A stretch of 64,000 bases of DNA from Cristatella mucedo (lineage: Eukaryota; Bryozoa; Phylactolaemata; Cristatellidae), in assembly GCA_009760855.2 (NCBI GenBank), contig WPIO01000116.1, forward strand, positions 994,501-1,058,500. The letters are read 5' to 3'. The notes under the pieces were generated by a model. That model saw nothing but the letters and a program-made list of their open reading frames with translations. It did no database searches and was not told the DNA's origin. The position numbers and the translations under genes were made by a program. Shown one piece after another: positions 31,545 through 41,328 of the stretch (positions are counted from its first letter, which is position 1; each line of letters begins with the position of its first letter).

Positions 31545-31738
31545 GTAGAGCCGTGATGGCACACTAGGTAAGGTGGTTGCTTTCACAACCTCGGTCCCGA
31601 GGTCGTGGGTTCGATTCCTGCGGTGGGGCGATCCTTTATCGCCACTGCAAGCGGTGGTGATAGCCGTAAAGGCTCTTCTGTCGCTATACAAAAAGAGGCT
31701 ATTTAATCAGCTAGGATTTATTTATTTATTTATTTAAC
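31545..31738 (+). mobile_element. SINE family 1, best-preserved copy
   Basis: The full tRNA-like head (A-box region AGCCGTGATGGCACACTAGG; B box GGTTCGATTCC) is followed by the complete hairpin-rich body (GGCGAT-ATCGCC, CCACTGC-GCGGTGG, AGCC-GGCT, AGGCT-AATCAGCT) and an (ATTT)n tail. This copy is the best guide to the family consensus. Confidence 0.85.
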
Positions 31739-31744
31739 CAAACC

Positions 31745-32555
31745 TATCTCGCTTACTATTGGGCGTACGTACGTCATCAAGAGTGCATGACTCGAATTAA
31801 GTTGACTATACAGTACTTCCGAAAAGGAATAAACGAGTAAGGGTGAATATCTTGGGCGCTTAGGCTCCCATCTGATGAAACCCTTTGGTAAAACTGTTTA
31901 AAATTGACCTATGTCTCGGTACATATTTCACACAACTTCCAGGTAATTCTTTTATCCGCCGCGTCTGGTTAACTAGCTTCAATGAAACTATCGCACGAGC
32001 ATTGTTCGGGTATCGTAGCTTTTGTAGTCGTCATCAGTTGCCCAAATTGTTCTCCGTTTGTTAGCAGCTTCCGATGCTGACTAACCTGCACGTGGCTCGC
32101 AACAAAGAAGAAGATATTTCCAAGATACATCCAGCAAACTGAGGCTCTAAAATTAATTACCGGCAGACATTTCCCTAGCACCCAAAGGCTGCCAAGCCTC
32201 TTTCAAAGGGCATAACTAATTCGCAAAGAGGCAAATTTCCTCTGGTTTACAAGCTGATACACTTTGCGAGCATGCATGTCTACATAAAGAGCTTTCATGG
32301 TGACAAAGGAAGCGCTGTCTCAAGGTCGCACTTGCTTCTTCAGATCTTTCTAGACTAACAGATCGCCTTAAAATCTTAACTTTGGTTCCAAGTTGCTAGC
32401 GAACGAGAGTGGCAATATACTGTGAAATACGTCATGATATTGCCGAAAGTAGTTTATCGCAAAAAATGAATCGGCCGTTTGAAGTTATGCGACGCGCACA
32501 AGCGATCCATCCAACGGATAGCTATGTCACAGGTACACGGCAGCCCAGCGCTTTC
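31745..32555. other. No recognisable feature
   Basis: Short frames only; no motif, repeat or splice pattern that I can support. Confidence 0.4.
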
Positions 32556-32559
32556 CTCA

Positions 32560-33240
32560 CAATGCCTCCACACCGCTCCGCTTTCATCCAAGTCGATCGC
32601 TATTTGCATTGCTTTGACGAACGACGCTCATCTCGTTAAATGTTTGGACGGACCCACCGAACCTACTGAGCTTAAAGGCAACGAATCGGCACAATCCGCT
32701 GCCGCATGCAGTTCTACATCGAACGCAGAGTTCTAGAGAAAGCACCAGATGAGGAACAGGTCTTTGAAACAAACTAGTAATAAACGCTAGTAACGAAAGA
32801 TGGCAGTGGCGAAACTATATCAGTAATTGCTTACTGGCTGGTAAACGGACTCGCTTGTCTCTGCAGCTGAGCGATAAGTTTTCTGAGTGGAACGCTTCGA
32901 ACCGTCTCCATCGTATTACTGACATTCCCAGCTACCCTCAGCGCCCTTATATTCTTGCCTAATCAGATGTCATAAGTCCAACGTAGGGAGAGCTAATTCC
33001 CTGGCTATGCTATAAACTAAACAAATTATTAATCTAATTATGAGTTACTTTGTAAATCTAATGATCGAATTCTGGTTATATTATTCTACCTCTTCGAAGT
33101 CAGCGGGCTGCAAAAGCTTTGAAGTACGTTGGATTTTTCGCCTGACGTCATAATCTCGTTACTGTGGCAAGCGTATTGTTAGCAGCGTTATCCTCCGCCT
33201 ATCGGCGTGGGATGAGGGCTTGGCAGCAGGTTTACTGATT
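32560..33240 (-). pseudogene. Stray copy of the segment upstream of the array zinc-finger genes
   Basis: The sequence is collinear with 43.60-44.23, 52.54-53.17 and 61.51-62.14 kb (for example GCACCAGATGAGGAACAGGT, AGTCAGCGGGCTGCAAAAGC and CTCCGCCTATCGG in the same order), but more diverged than the array units are from each other. A minus-strand donor (GCCA/GTAAGC, exon end 32835) and acceptor (GCTTTCTCTAG, exon start 32732) match those of the array, leaving a 102-nt intron against 103-104. Possible reading frames differ between copies by one-base indels, so I treat it as untranslated or dead upstream exons. No zinc-finger exon follows here. Confidence 0.6.
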
Positions 33241-33244
33241 AACA

Positions 33245-34730
33245 ACTTTCGGTAAAGGCATAATTCGGACGAATGTGAATAGGTAATTACTCCCGTCCTT
33301 CTAATTCGTTTAGTCTTTAGATCAGACAGCCGAAGCCTATCTGGCAAGTTGTGCCCATGACGCAGCATTTCACTCATTGCATTGGGACTGCGATTTTCTT
33401 GTCAATGACGTCCAAACATTTTTCCCGGTGTACTTTTGCTGCATGAATTTTCAATCTTTTCCAAGAAGGAATTTGTTAATTTTCCGGAAAATTTAGTTAA
33501 AAAACTCATTCATTCCCGGTACTCTTATGCGATTTAAACTGGGCTGCTTCCAAAATGAACCAAATTACAGAACAGGTTTTTATCTCATGTTACGATACAG
33601 ATTTGGTCAAAGGCGAGAGCGGTCATCTTTTGCCTTTACTCTTTATAGGTCTACAAAGTAAGTCTCTGAGAGACCTTCCAAGCTTGACGAATGCTTATAA
33701 GGCTTCTCGGAAAATTTGCTACGCTTTTCAGCCGCTGTACTTATTCCTACTTACACTGAATGTATTGTAAGCTCCGCGTTATACGTCGACCTCTTGAGCG
33801 ACAGCCCTGGCTGTGTGCAGGGATAGCGGTCAGGTTTGTGTGGTCGCGCCTTGGGGGATGTGCAACTAGAGTCTTCATACGAAACCCTTTATTACGTATC
33901 TCTTTGTGACGAATTCCTAGCGAGACGCATTACCGCTATTTCATTGGTCTATCATCTTACGTGTACATGCAGGAAACGAGAAGAATAAAAACAAGTTTCT
34001 TTTATCGTTTTCATAAGCTTGAACTTCAGCGAGATATTCATTTCACTAATCATAGTAATTATGGTATTGTCCAATGAAAACAAAGCGTACTTTGTCACAG
34101 TTGGCGAATACTTTTCATCGGTCCATCACCACTTAAAAATGCACTTGTTCACCGTAGCATTGGTTTGTGCCCACTAGAATGCCACATTGCCGCCCCACAC
34201 ACGTTACCCACTAAACACCACAGTGCATGTACACGTAAAGGGTGATACCAACCTGTGGCCATAAATGTCTTCTCCAGCGAATATTGCATAGTGGCACACT
34301 TATCGTACTGGAGCGCTTTCGCACGCTGTTCTAAGCATAATACCGTGTATTTAACAACCAATTATTGATTATTCTTAATGTTGCTCTGAGTTAGAAATGT
34401 CTTAATAGAAATTAAGCATTCTCAGAGCACTGTCCGAACTGCCCAATGAGTGTGTCTTTATTGTCTCGATACTGATTAGTTCAGGGTTGATTTAAATATA
34501 CAAGTGAGCTCCTTAGTGACTATATTGTTTTAGGAATTGACTCATAGAGGTACTTTAACAGTCAAGCGAGCGAGCTAGCGAGTTAGAGCACACTGCTTAT
34601 GGTCTCCTTTAGTCTTAATCGCTCAGTCATTTTACCAGGATTGGGTCACGTACTGGCAAAAAAGAGGAAAGGTGGTATTTATAAGCAAGAAAATCAATTC
34701 AGGCGCATACAAGAAACCGCATAACCAACG
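33245..34730. other. No recognisable gene
   Basis: Short frames on both strands. Nothing with motif, repeat or splice support. Confidence 0.4.
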
Positions 34731-34734
34731 ATGG

Positions 34735-34895
34735 TCTCGGAGCGTTGACTAAGTGGTCAAGTGGCTCGCCCCGGGGACAAAGATCTGGCCGAGGTCATGG
34801 GCTCGAGCCCCGCGGCAAACTTGAAATGCCTGAATAAGAATAATTTCTCTTAGTGCTTATTAAAAATAAACTATATTACATTATTGTACTATATA
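34735..34895 (+). mobile_element. SINE family 2 copy
   Basis: tRNA-like GCGTTGACTAAGTGGTCAAG and B-box region GGTCATGGGCTCGAGCCCCG, then AAATGCCTGAATAAGAATAA and an A/T tail. Same family and internal order as the minus copy at 22.0 kb. Confidence 0.7.
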
Positions 34896-34929
34896 TTGTG
34901 TTCTCCATGACTTTCAACCGCAATTAAAG

Positions 34930-35575
34930 CCCTCGGTAAAAGATGTGACTTGCTTGTCATGATACTTAGCTGTTTTGTCATTCAAAACATCGAAACCGGC
35001 TGCAACAGCTCACAAACTGAGTGCTTGCATCCTTAACTTTATGTTCTGGATGTCGGAAAATGTCTTAAAACTATCCGACAATAAAGCTGAACCGCTGCTT
35101 ATGGGAAGCCCTAATCGTGCGGCTCTATTAGACGGCTCCCTTCTTGTACTATGTGATGCTGTTGTCCGACCATCACCACCCACAATGAATTGAATTGCTA
35201 TCTTCGACTAATGCCTAAATTTTAAAGACTTCGTTCGGAAGACTGCTTGTACAGCTTGCAATCTTTCCCAGTCATTATATTAGGTTTGAATTTGTCTTAA
35301 AAGGTGGCTTGCAAAAAACGCAACTAGCTCTTTAGTGCTGGCTTGGCTGGAATATTGTTGCCTCCTTTCGGCAGGGCTGCAGAAAAATCCACAAGATCAT
35401 TTCAGGTGTACATGAATATTGCCGCAAGGTAGTTTGCAAATCTCAGAGGTTCCATCACTTGTCTCAATTGCTGTAACAACTAGCATGACTGGCGGGTGAT
35501 GAGGTTATGCAAAGCAAAGTTTCAATGCAGGGCCTCAGGGCCGCCAGGGCTTGGATCCGAAATATCTATGCTTCT
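34930..35575 (+). mobile_element. LINE-A RT fragment (distal RT)
   Basis: FWMSENVLKLSDNKAEPLLM followed by GSPNRAALLDGSLLVLCDAV matches the WMxxNxLKLNxDKTExLLxGS block that follows the RT catalytic core in CR1/L2 LINEs; VRPSP and NFKDFVRKTA follow. Frames break repeatedly after that. Confidence 0.8.
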
Positions 35576-36300
35576 CTCAAACAGGCTGCAGTAGTGCCAG
35601 TGCTCAAGAAAGCAATACTAGACGCAGAGAAATTTAGCAACCACCGCCAGGTCTCTTTTCTACTGTCTCTTTGAAAGAGACTTGAAAAAGTCATGACAGA
35701 CCTGTTGAAATCATATATTGAAACGTTAAACCTTGGTAGTACGTTCTAATGTTACGTAAGAGGTAATCCCTTCACTGTCTCAGTATCGTTCTTATATTCT
35801 AATGCCCTCTTTAAGAATACAGACTCAGGCCAGGTCTTTCTGCTTTTTTTAGCTAGGCATTTCCAGCTTTTAGCATAAGACCAGGAGAACTTGAGCAACT
35901 ATCACCCAATATCTCTTCTACCATTTCTATCAAAGACACTGAAAGAGTCATGGCAGATCAGCTGAAATTATTCATTGAAAATTCTGACATCAGCAAGTAA
36001 GTTCTACTCTGGCTTTAGAGCTAATCACTCCAGAGAGTCAGCGTCGCTTCGGTCATACATCGACCTACTCAGGAATAGAGGTGCGAGTAGAGTGTCTCTT
36101 TTTATTTTGCTTGATCTTTTGGCAACTTTTGATAGTATCGATCACCATGCAATTTCGGAACGCATCTCCTCTCGCCTGGGCATGACTGGCACTGCTGTGC
36201 AACAGGTCAGGCTCTATCTCAGTGGAAGACTCCAGAGTATTGCTGTGAATGTACAGAGGTCAACCGAAATCACATCCTCTAAAATATAGGATAACTCAGT
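35576..36300 (+). mobile_element. LINE RT proximal fragments, out of order
   Basis: The first piece (about 35580-35740) reads SLKQAAVVPVLKKAILDAEK, the pre-RT block (LKxAxVxPLLKKPxLDPxxL). The second (35975-36289) reads YSGFRANHSRESASLRSYID then LFILLDLLATFDSIDHHAI and LGMTGTAVQQVRLYLSGRLQ, the RT fingers/palm start (FRxxHSTETALLRxxND, LLDLSAAFDTIDH, LGIxGTALxWFxSYLxxRxQ). Both lie after, not before, the distal RT piece, so several insertions or rearrangements are involved. Confidence 0.8.
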
Positions 36301-36399
36301 GCTCCGTGCTAGGTTCAATTTTTTCACAGCTTATGCTCTCCCTTTTCCCGACGTGATCCCAGAGCCGTATCATGGCTTTCCGTACTATTAGCATAACAT

Positions 36400-36660
36400 T
36401 AAGTAGAACCTTTGCTTAAATCCCCGTGATTCATCCTTCATGTGCTTATGCGTGCTGACACTGCATGCTGCCACTAACCAAATTTGCATGCTGACCGTGT
36501 GCATGTCACCCCTACCATTGTATTGATGCTATTTATCGGGCATGCTATTACTTACCATTAAATCGCGTTTTCCTTTGCAGCAAATGTAAAGCACCCAGAG
36601 AGAGATTGAGTTCTCTGAGGGCGCTTTATCAAGTGCATAACTATTAGTATTATTATTATT
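36400..36660 (+). mobile_element. LINE-B 3' tail
   Basis: GTGTGCATGTCACCCCTACC, CATTAAATCGCGTTTTCCTT, CACCCAGAGAGAGATTGAGT and an (ATT)n end. A noncoding tail only. Confidence 0.8.
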
Positions 36661-37094
36661 ACCTGTACTTAGTCCTGTTTGTTTAACGGTTTTCACTCAA
36701 TCCCTTGTCAATGTGATTGCCATGGACAATTGATGGTTCGACTAGCATGCAGAAGGCACTCAGTTGTACCTCTGCTTTGATCACTCTAAGCCGTCAAACG
36801 CGTTGGATCCTTTCAATTTCCTAGTCGCACGTATGGACGATCCTCCGTGCGCGGATGCCAGAAAACGTTTTTAAATTCAATTGTGACAGAACCACCTTCC
36901 TAGTTTCAAGGAAACTAACTGTTATCCAGAATTTTCTCAGAATAATGCACACAATCTGCTCTGCCAGCCTATGTACTGTCAATTCTGAATAAAATATAGG
37001 TGTCGTGTTCCAATCTGACATTGCTTTCGATGAAAACATTAGTTCGACAGTCAAAACAAGCCCACGTTTAACCACGAGGCGCTTCAAAAATTTT

Positions 37095-37245
37095 GGCTTT
37101 ATAAAACATGAAAACCACGTCTAAATTGGTCAATGAATTTTCATCTTGACTTCTGTAACTCACTGCTTGTTGAGGTACCAGCCGGTACAATCAGTTTAGG
37201 TTGCTACAGCCAGTGCAGGGCCAGCATTTCAGGGGGATGCCACCT
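37095..37245 (+). mobile_element. Small LINE-B RT relic
   Basis: TCATCTTGACTTCTGTAACT and CACTGCTTGTTGAGGTACC correspond to SRLDFCNSLLxGxP. The adjoining sequence cannot be aligned. Confidence 0.5.
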
Positions 37246-37419
37246 TAGTTGGGATGGAATTCCTGATCTTTTTATCTTTTAGAAAACGAAGCAAGAGAGG
37301 CGATCGGCTAAAATCTAGCTGTGACGATCAAACTAAATGATCTCAACATCGATCATTAGGTAAGGAGTTAGGATTAAGGAGTTACTGGGAGTGGATGAGG
37401 AGTTAGTCGACCGTCGACG

Positions 37420-38912
37420 TCAGCCATTTGGATTTCGCATTTGCGATTGAAATTGTTTTTTGCAGGAGCCAGATTTGGCCTTTGCTAGGATAGATTCACA
37501 GTACCTACAAATGTTATTTGCCAGTCGATGGATAGTCGGTCCAGACCTTTTGCATGCTTTTTCAAGCCTGGGCTTAGTCGACCTGGCTAGTTTAATGTCT
37601 GTGGAAAACCACAGGCCGTCTAGGCGAGGGCTCACCGTGTTATTTGTCAGAGGCGCAAAGACGTCAAGCGTGTCAGCTAGTGTCGTGTTGTAGCCATCTA
37701 CCGATGATGGCTGGATTAGAAAACTGAGCAGCAGGGGCGATGCAGATATTCTCACACCTACAGCATCGGCGTCAAGGGTCTTGACGTTTCGCGATTCACA
37801 CGTGATTTTACTCGAGGAGGAGGGCACACATTCACAGAACCTTTTCCGGGCGATTTCAATTTTTTTTTTGAGTTGCAGTGCAGCACTTACTGACTCAGGG
37901 CATCAGCCGTTTTCTGAGCTTCAGACTACTGCTGTTTGGCTGCACATAGACGTATAGATTCGCCAAGCTACACCAGCTTGAAACTTCCTCCCGACCTGCG
38001 TCAGAACATCCCCTGACCTGACCACATTTAAAAGGAACTTAAAAACACACCTATTTAGGACAGCATTTAGCGGGTCCCTGTGATTCGTCCTTAATGTGCT
38101 TATGCATGCTGACCCTGTGCATGTCACCCCTAACCATACTATTCATTTTGTTTGTTTTTCAAGCAAGATTTTACTTGCCATCTAATCGGATTTCCCTCTG
38201 CAGCGAATGTAAAGCGCCTAGAAAGAGATTGAGTTCTCCGAGAGCGCTTTATCAAGTGCATTATTACTATTATAATAGCTATGGACGTTAGGGGCTGATC
38301 AGAGCATGATCCTAATGAGAAGCCACTGGCATCAGGATTAGTATGCAGGACGGCTTGATCAGCCCATGGTGATCCTTGAGAAATACTATGTATTGGACGC
38401 GTCTGTTGCCTATTCTTTGTCCGTATTTGATATAGTCCACGCTCTGCTCATCGGCTGCATTTACAAAGAGCGTAAACTTCTCGACCGCTGACTGGTGAAT
38501 TGGTACCCGGCTGTGCTGCGCCTCACGATTGAAAACTGGATGAGATCTGCATGCGGTCAGATGAGCAGAATTTTGTGACAATTGGTGATGATGACGACAA
38601 AGTACAGTTGTAGGAAAAAATGCTCTCGTGTGTGATTTTTGATGTGAGTAGGACCTTGCATACGAGCCACAAGAGCCAATGCACGAAATTGAGTGCTAAA
38701 AGTGTCAGATATTTATCAAAGTGAATGTTGAAATCACCCATATCGAGGAAGCATTGATTTCTATTGGACAGAATCAAAATAACTATCATAACTAAAATAT
38801 TGGTCAGCATTGGTTTTCCTATACGGCGTTCTCTCAAAACTTTGATTTTCGCAAGATTTAGGACATATAGGGTAAACGCCGAGGAGCACTCCGTATGCAG
38901 TCGAAATGACAC
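37420..38912 (-). mobile_element. LINE ORF2 5' half (endonuclease and EN-RT linker), interrupted
   Basis: On the minus strand 38523-38912 contains FLDMGDFNIHFDKYLTLLAL then KITHESIFSYNCTLSSSSPI, the AP-endonuclease GDFNxHxD motif and its downstream block. 37420-37827 reads DTLDVFAPLTNNTVSPRLDG, LWFSTDIKLARSTKPRLEKA and CESILAKAKSGSCKKQF, the usual linker before the RT. A plus-strand LINE-B tail (37965-38278) sits between the halves, so one LINE has been broken by another. Frames are damaged. Confidence 0.75.
37965..38278 (+). mobile_element. LINE-B 3' end nested in another LINE
   Basis: It includes AAGCTACACCAGCTTGAAAC, ACCTGACCACATTTAAAAGG (DLTTFKRNLKTHLFRTAF in translation), ACCCTGTGCATGTCACCCCT, AGAAAGAGATTGAGTTCTCC and GCTTTATCAAGTGCATTATT. 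It is the cleanest LINE-B end in the window. Confidence 0.85.
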
Positions 38913-38999
38913 TTTTTGTTAGTCTGCTTTCTTGAGAATTACTAACTAAATCAACATGCTAATCCGTGAGTGTAACGTCAAGCAATGCTACGGTTCATA

Positions 39000-39905
39000 G
39001 CATGGCTAATGCTGACACAACTCGTGCTTTCTTTATATCGTATGCAAAGTTCCAGAAGGATACGTGGCTTTCTGAGAGCGCTATAGATAATTGATATTAC
39101 TAGTTTAATTTGTTATAACTCTATTATTCATACAATGATAGGTATAAATAATAAACCATATACATTTTATGTAAGTTTCGAATAACCATGAATTTTTCTT
39201 TGCTATACAGAGCCCAATCTATCAACTACGAACACTAACCTTGTTCAGTTACATTACATTGCATTGCAGGGCCCACCAGTAAGGCTAGCAGACACTCAGG
39301 CCGACGAGCAAACCTAAATGAGTTTTTCGTGATTTTTCGAAGTTACTGCAGGGTTGGCTAAAATTGTTTCAATTCCGTAGATAAAATTGCGTGGTTTTAT
39401 TATTTACGGTGTCGCCAAGTTCGCTTACATTTTTGAACCACCATCGGCCCTAGATATGAGTTTTGGAAGTATATCCTTATTCAGAATCTAGTTGATCGTT
39501 GAAAATGCCGGTACGGTTGTGGGAATACAATTTTCGAGAGGAAAATAATTGATATCTCCAGTAAATTCCTTTGAACAAATGTCAGGTACGTTTGTTGCAG
39601 GAAATTGTAAAAAAGAATCATAAATGGTTTTACTAAATCTTTCGTCACCATTGCTCTAAAAGTTCTCAACAATGATATTCCTCGTTAACTATAGCAATTT
39701 CCGAAGCTTAAAAATTTCCCAAAATAATGAAAAATACTAAAAACTGCCTGTTTTCTCATCTGAGTAAGGAAACTAAGATATTATTATGCATGGTTGCTTG
39801 AACGTCATCCTAATTTATGGAAATTTGAAACTCAAATAAAGTTCAGCAGGCCAAGAAATAATTCGGCTTAAATCTGTATCCACAGTGCACTTATCGTAGT
39901 GCCAA
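39000..39905. other. No recognisable gene; left flank of the array
   Basis: Only a scrap like a LINE-B end (TCTGAGAGCGCTATAGATAATT near 39075) and a short TTACATTACATTGCATT run (about 39247) are visible. The sequence stops being array-like just before 39909. Confidence 0.5.
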
Positions 39906-40315
39906 GTCAATCGCTTAGATTCTCTGTGTGTGTACTCATGATTGCTGACATTATGCTGTCAGCCCTTTACTAGACATGCATGCTCAGCTTGCTCATGTCA
40001 TCACTAGCTATGTTTTATTCGTAATTTACAGCCCGTGGTGCTACTGACCATTCGATCGTTCTTACTTTTAAGTAATTATAAAGCACATACAAAGATAGCC
40101 AGTTCTCTATTGGTACTATATTAGATGTATTATTATTTTTTAATAATATTATTACAAACACGAGTTACCGATGGTAGGGTTAAAGGTGCGTACTAACCAG
40201 CTTCTTCTTACTGACTTGGAATTATGTGAGAGGTATGATTGGATAAAACACTGTGCATATCATTTGCAATCATAAGCAAAAGTAAGAACTTCACAACATA
40301 ATAACAAATATTTAG

Positions 40316-40321
40316 TTTATT
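40316..40321 (-). terminator. Poly(A) signal, unit A zinc-finger copy
   Basis: AATAAA on the minus strand, 42 nt past the ancestral stop, in the same place in all four copies. Confidence 0.6.
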
Positions 40322-40362
40322 CTCAATCAACCTCCATCTTTACCCGTCTGACTGCAGTGTAA

Positions 40363-41328
40363 TTACGAAACGTTGTGACAGTTCTTCTGGTGGGTCTTTA
40401 AGTATTGCCTTCGAGTGTAGGCAACATCACATTTATCACAGGCAAAAGGACGTTCTCCAGTGTGAACCAGTTGGTGAGAGCTAAGATGGTCCCTGCGTGC
40501 AAAGGTTTGTTCACACACTGAGCATGACTAGGGTCTCTCGCCCGTATGAGTCGTCAAGTGACTGCTCAAATGTGCAGACTGCGTAAATTTCTTGTCGCAG
40601 TACGTGCATTCGTAGGGCCTTTCTCCTGTGTGAGTTCTGACGTGTGCCTTTAAATTGCACGCCTGAGAGAAAACCTTGCCGCATGACTCACAACTGTACT
40701 CCTTTTTCACACGGCTGTCCAATATTGTATCATCATTTTCTTCTCTAATCGATAGCCTGACACGTTTGCTCGTGGTTTCTCCAGACTCACTTTCATGTAG
40801 GGTCGGATCATTCGCAATCTCCATCGTGTCAATCGGTTCAGGGTTTGCAGGTGCCCGGCGTTTCCTTGAAGGAATTTGCCTCTCTTCAGATTGTCCTGTT
40901 AAGTGGCATGGTTTACGAGCTGGCTCAACTTTACTGAAAGCTTTGTCGAGATCGTTCCTGTTGAATTCAGATGACGCCAGGCTTTGCGAATGCTGTGACT
41001 TTAGCTCAGTTTCTACAATAGTTGAAATATAATATGTTAATATTGTCATCGCAAACTATCAAAGTGAATGCCAATTTAGCCATGTAGCATAACAACGCTT
41101 CGATAGCGGTGCTATAGAAGAATCTGATATCAAGAAAAAGCGAATTCAGAGACAGTTAACCGTCGAAATGTACTGCTTACTTCCAACACCCTGCGGGGTT
41201 GTTCACAGCAAACCTGAACACTGTTGGTTATTATACTTACCTGGGCTCTTTATGTATTCATTCTCTCTTCTTTTCGGCGAGGATCCTGTTACTTCTTTGC
41301 CTCTGTATAGATTGCTTGACTTAGTCAT
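40363..41328 (-). pseudogene. Unit A C2H2 zinc-finger gene, truncated
   Basis: The first coding exon (41241-41328, ATG, 88 nt) and the zinc-finger exon (40363-41012, 650 nt) keep the splice sites and length of the intact copies, but both short middle exons are deleted. Because all exons are phase 1-1, joining the remaining two would still be in frame. A stop at 40530-40528 replaces Tyr-Ala by stop-Ser at the start of finger 3, so only fingers 1 and 2 could be made. Of about 12 amino-acid differences from unit B before the stop, all but one (Met to Thr after finger 2) lie in the disordered region ahead of the fingers. It is most likely dead, or makes a two-finger product. Confidence 0.8.

Noticed and set aside
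40676-41032. 118-codon plus-strand ORFs opposite the zinc-finger exons (also at 46294 and 55264)
   Set aside because: They are antisense shadows of the coding exon and their openness follows from the codon usage of the minus strand.
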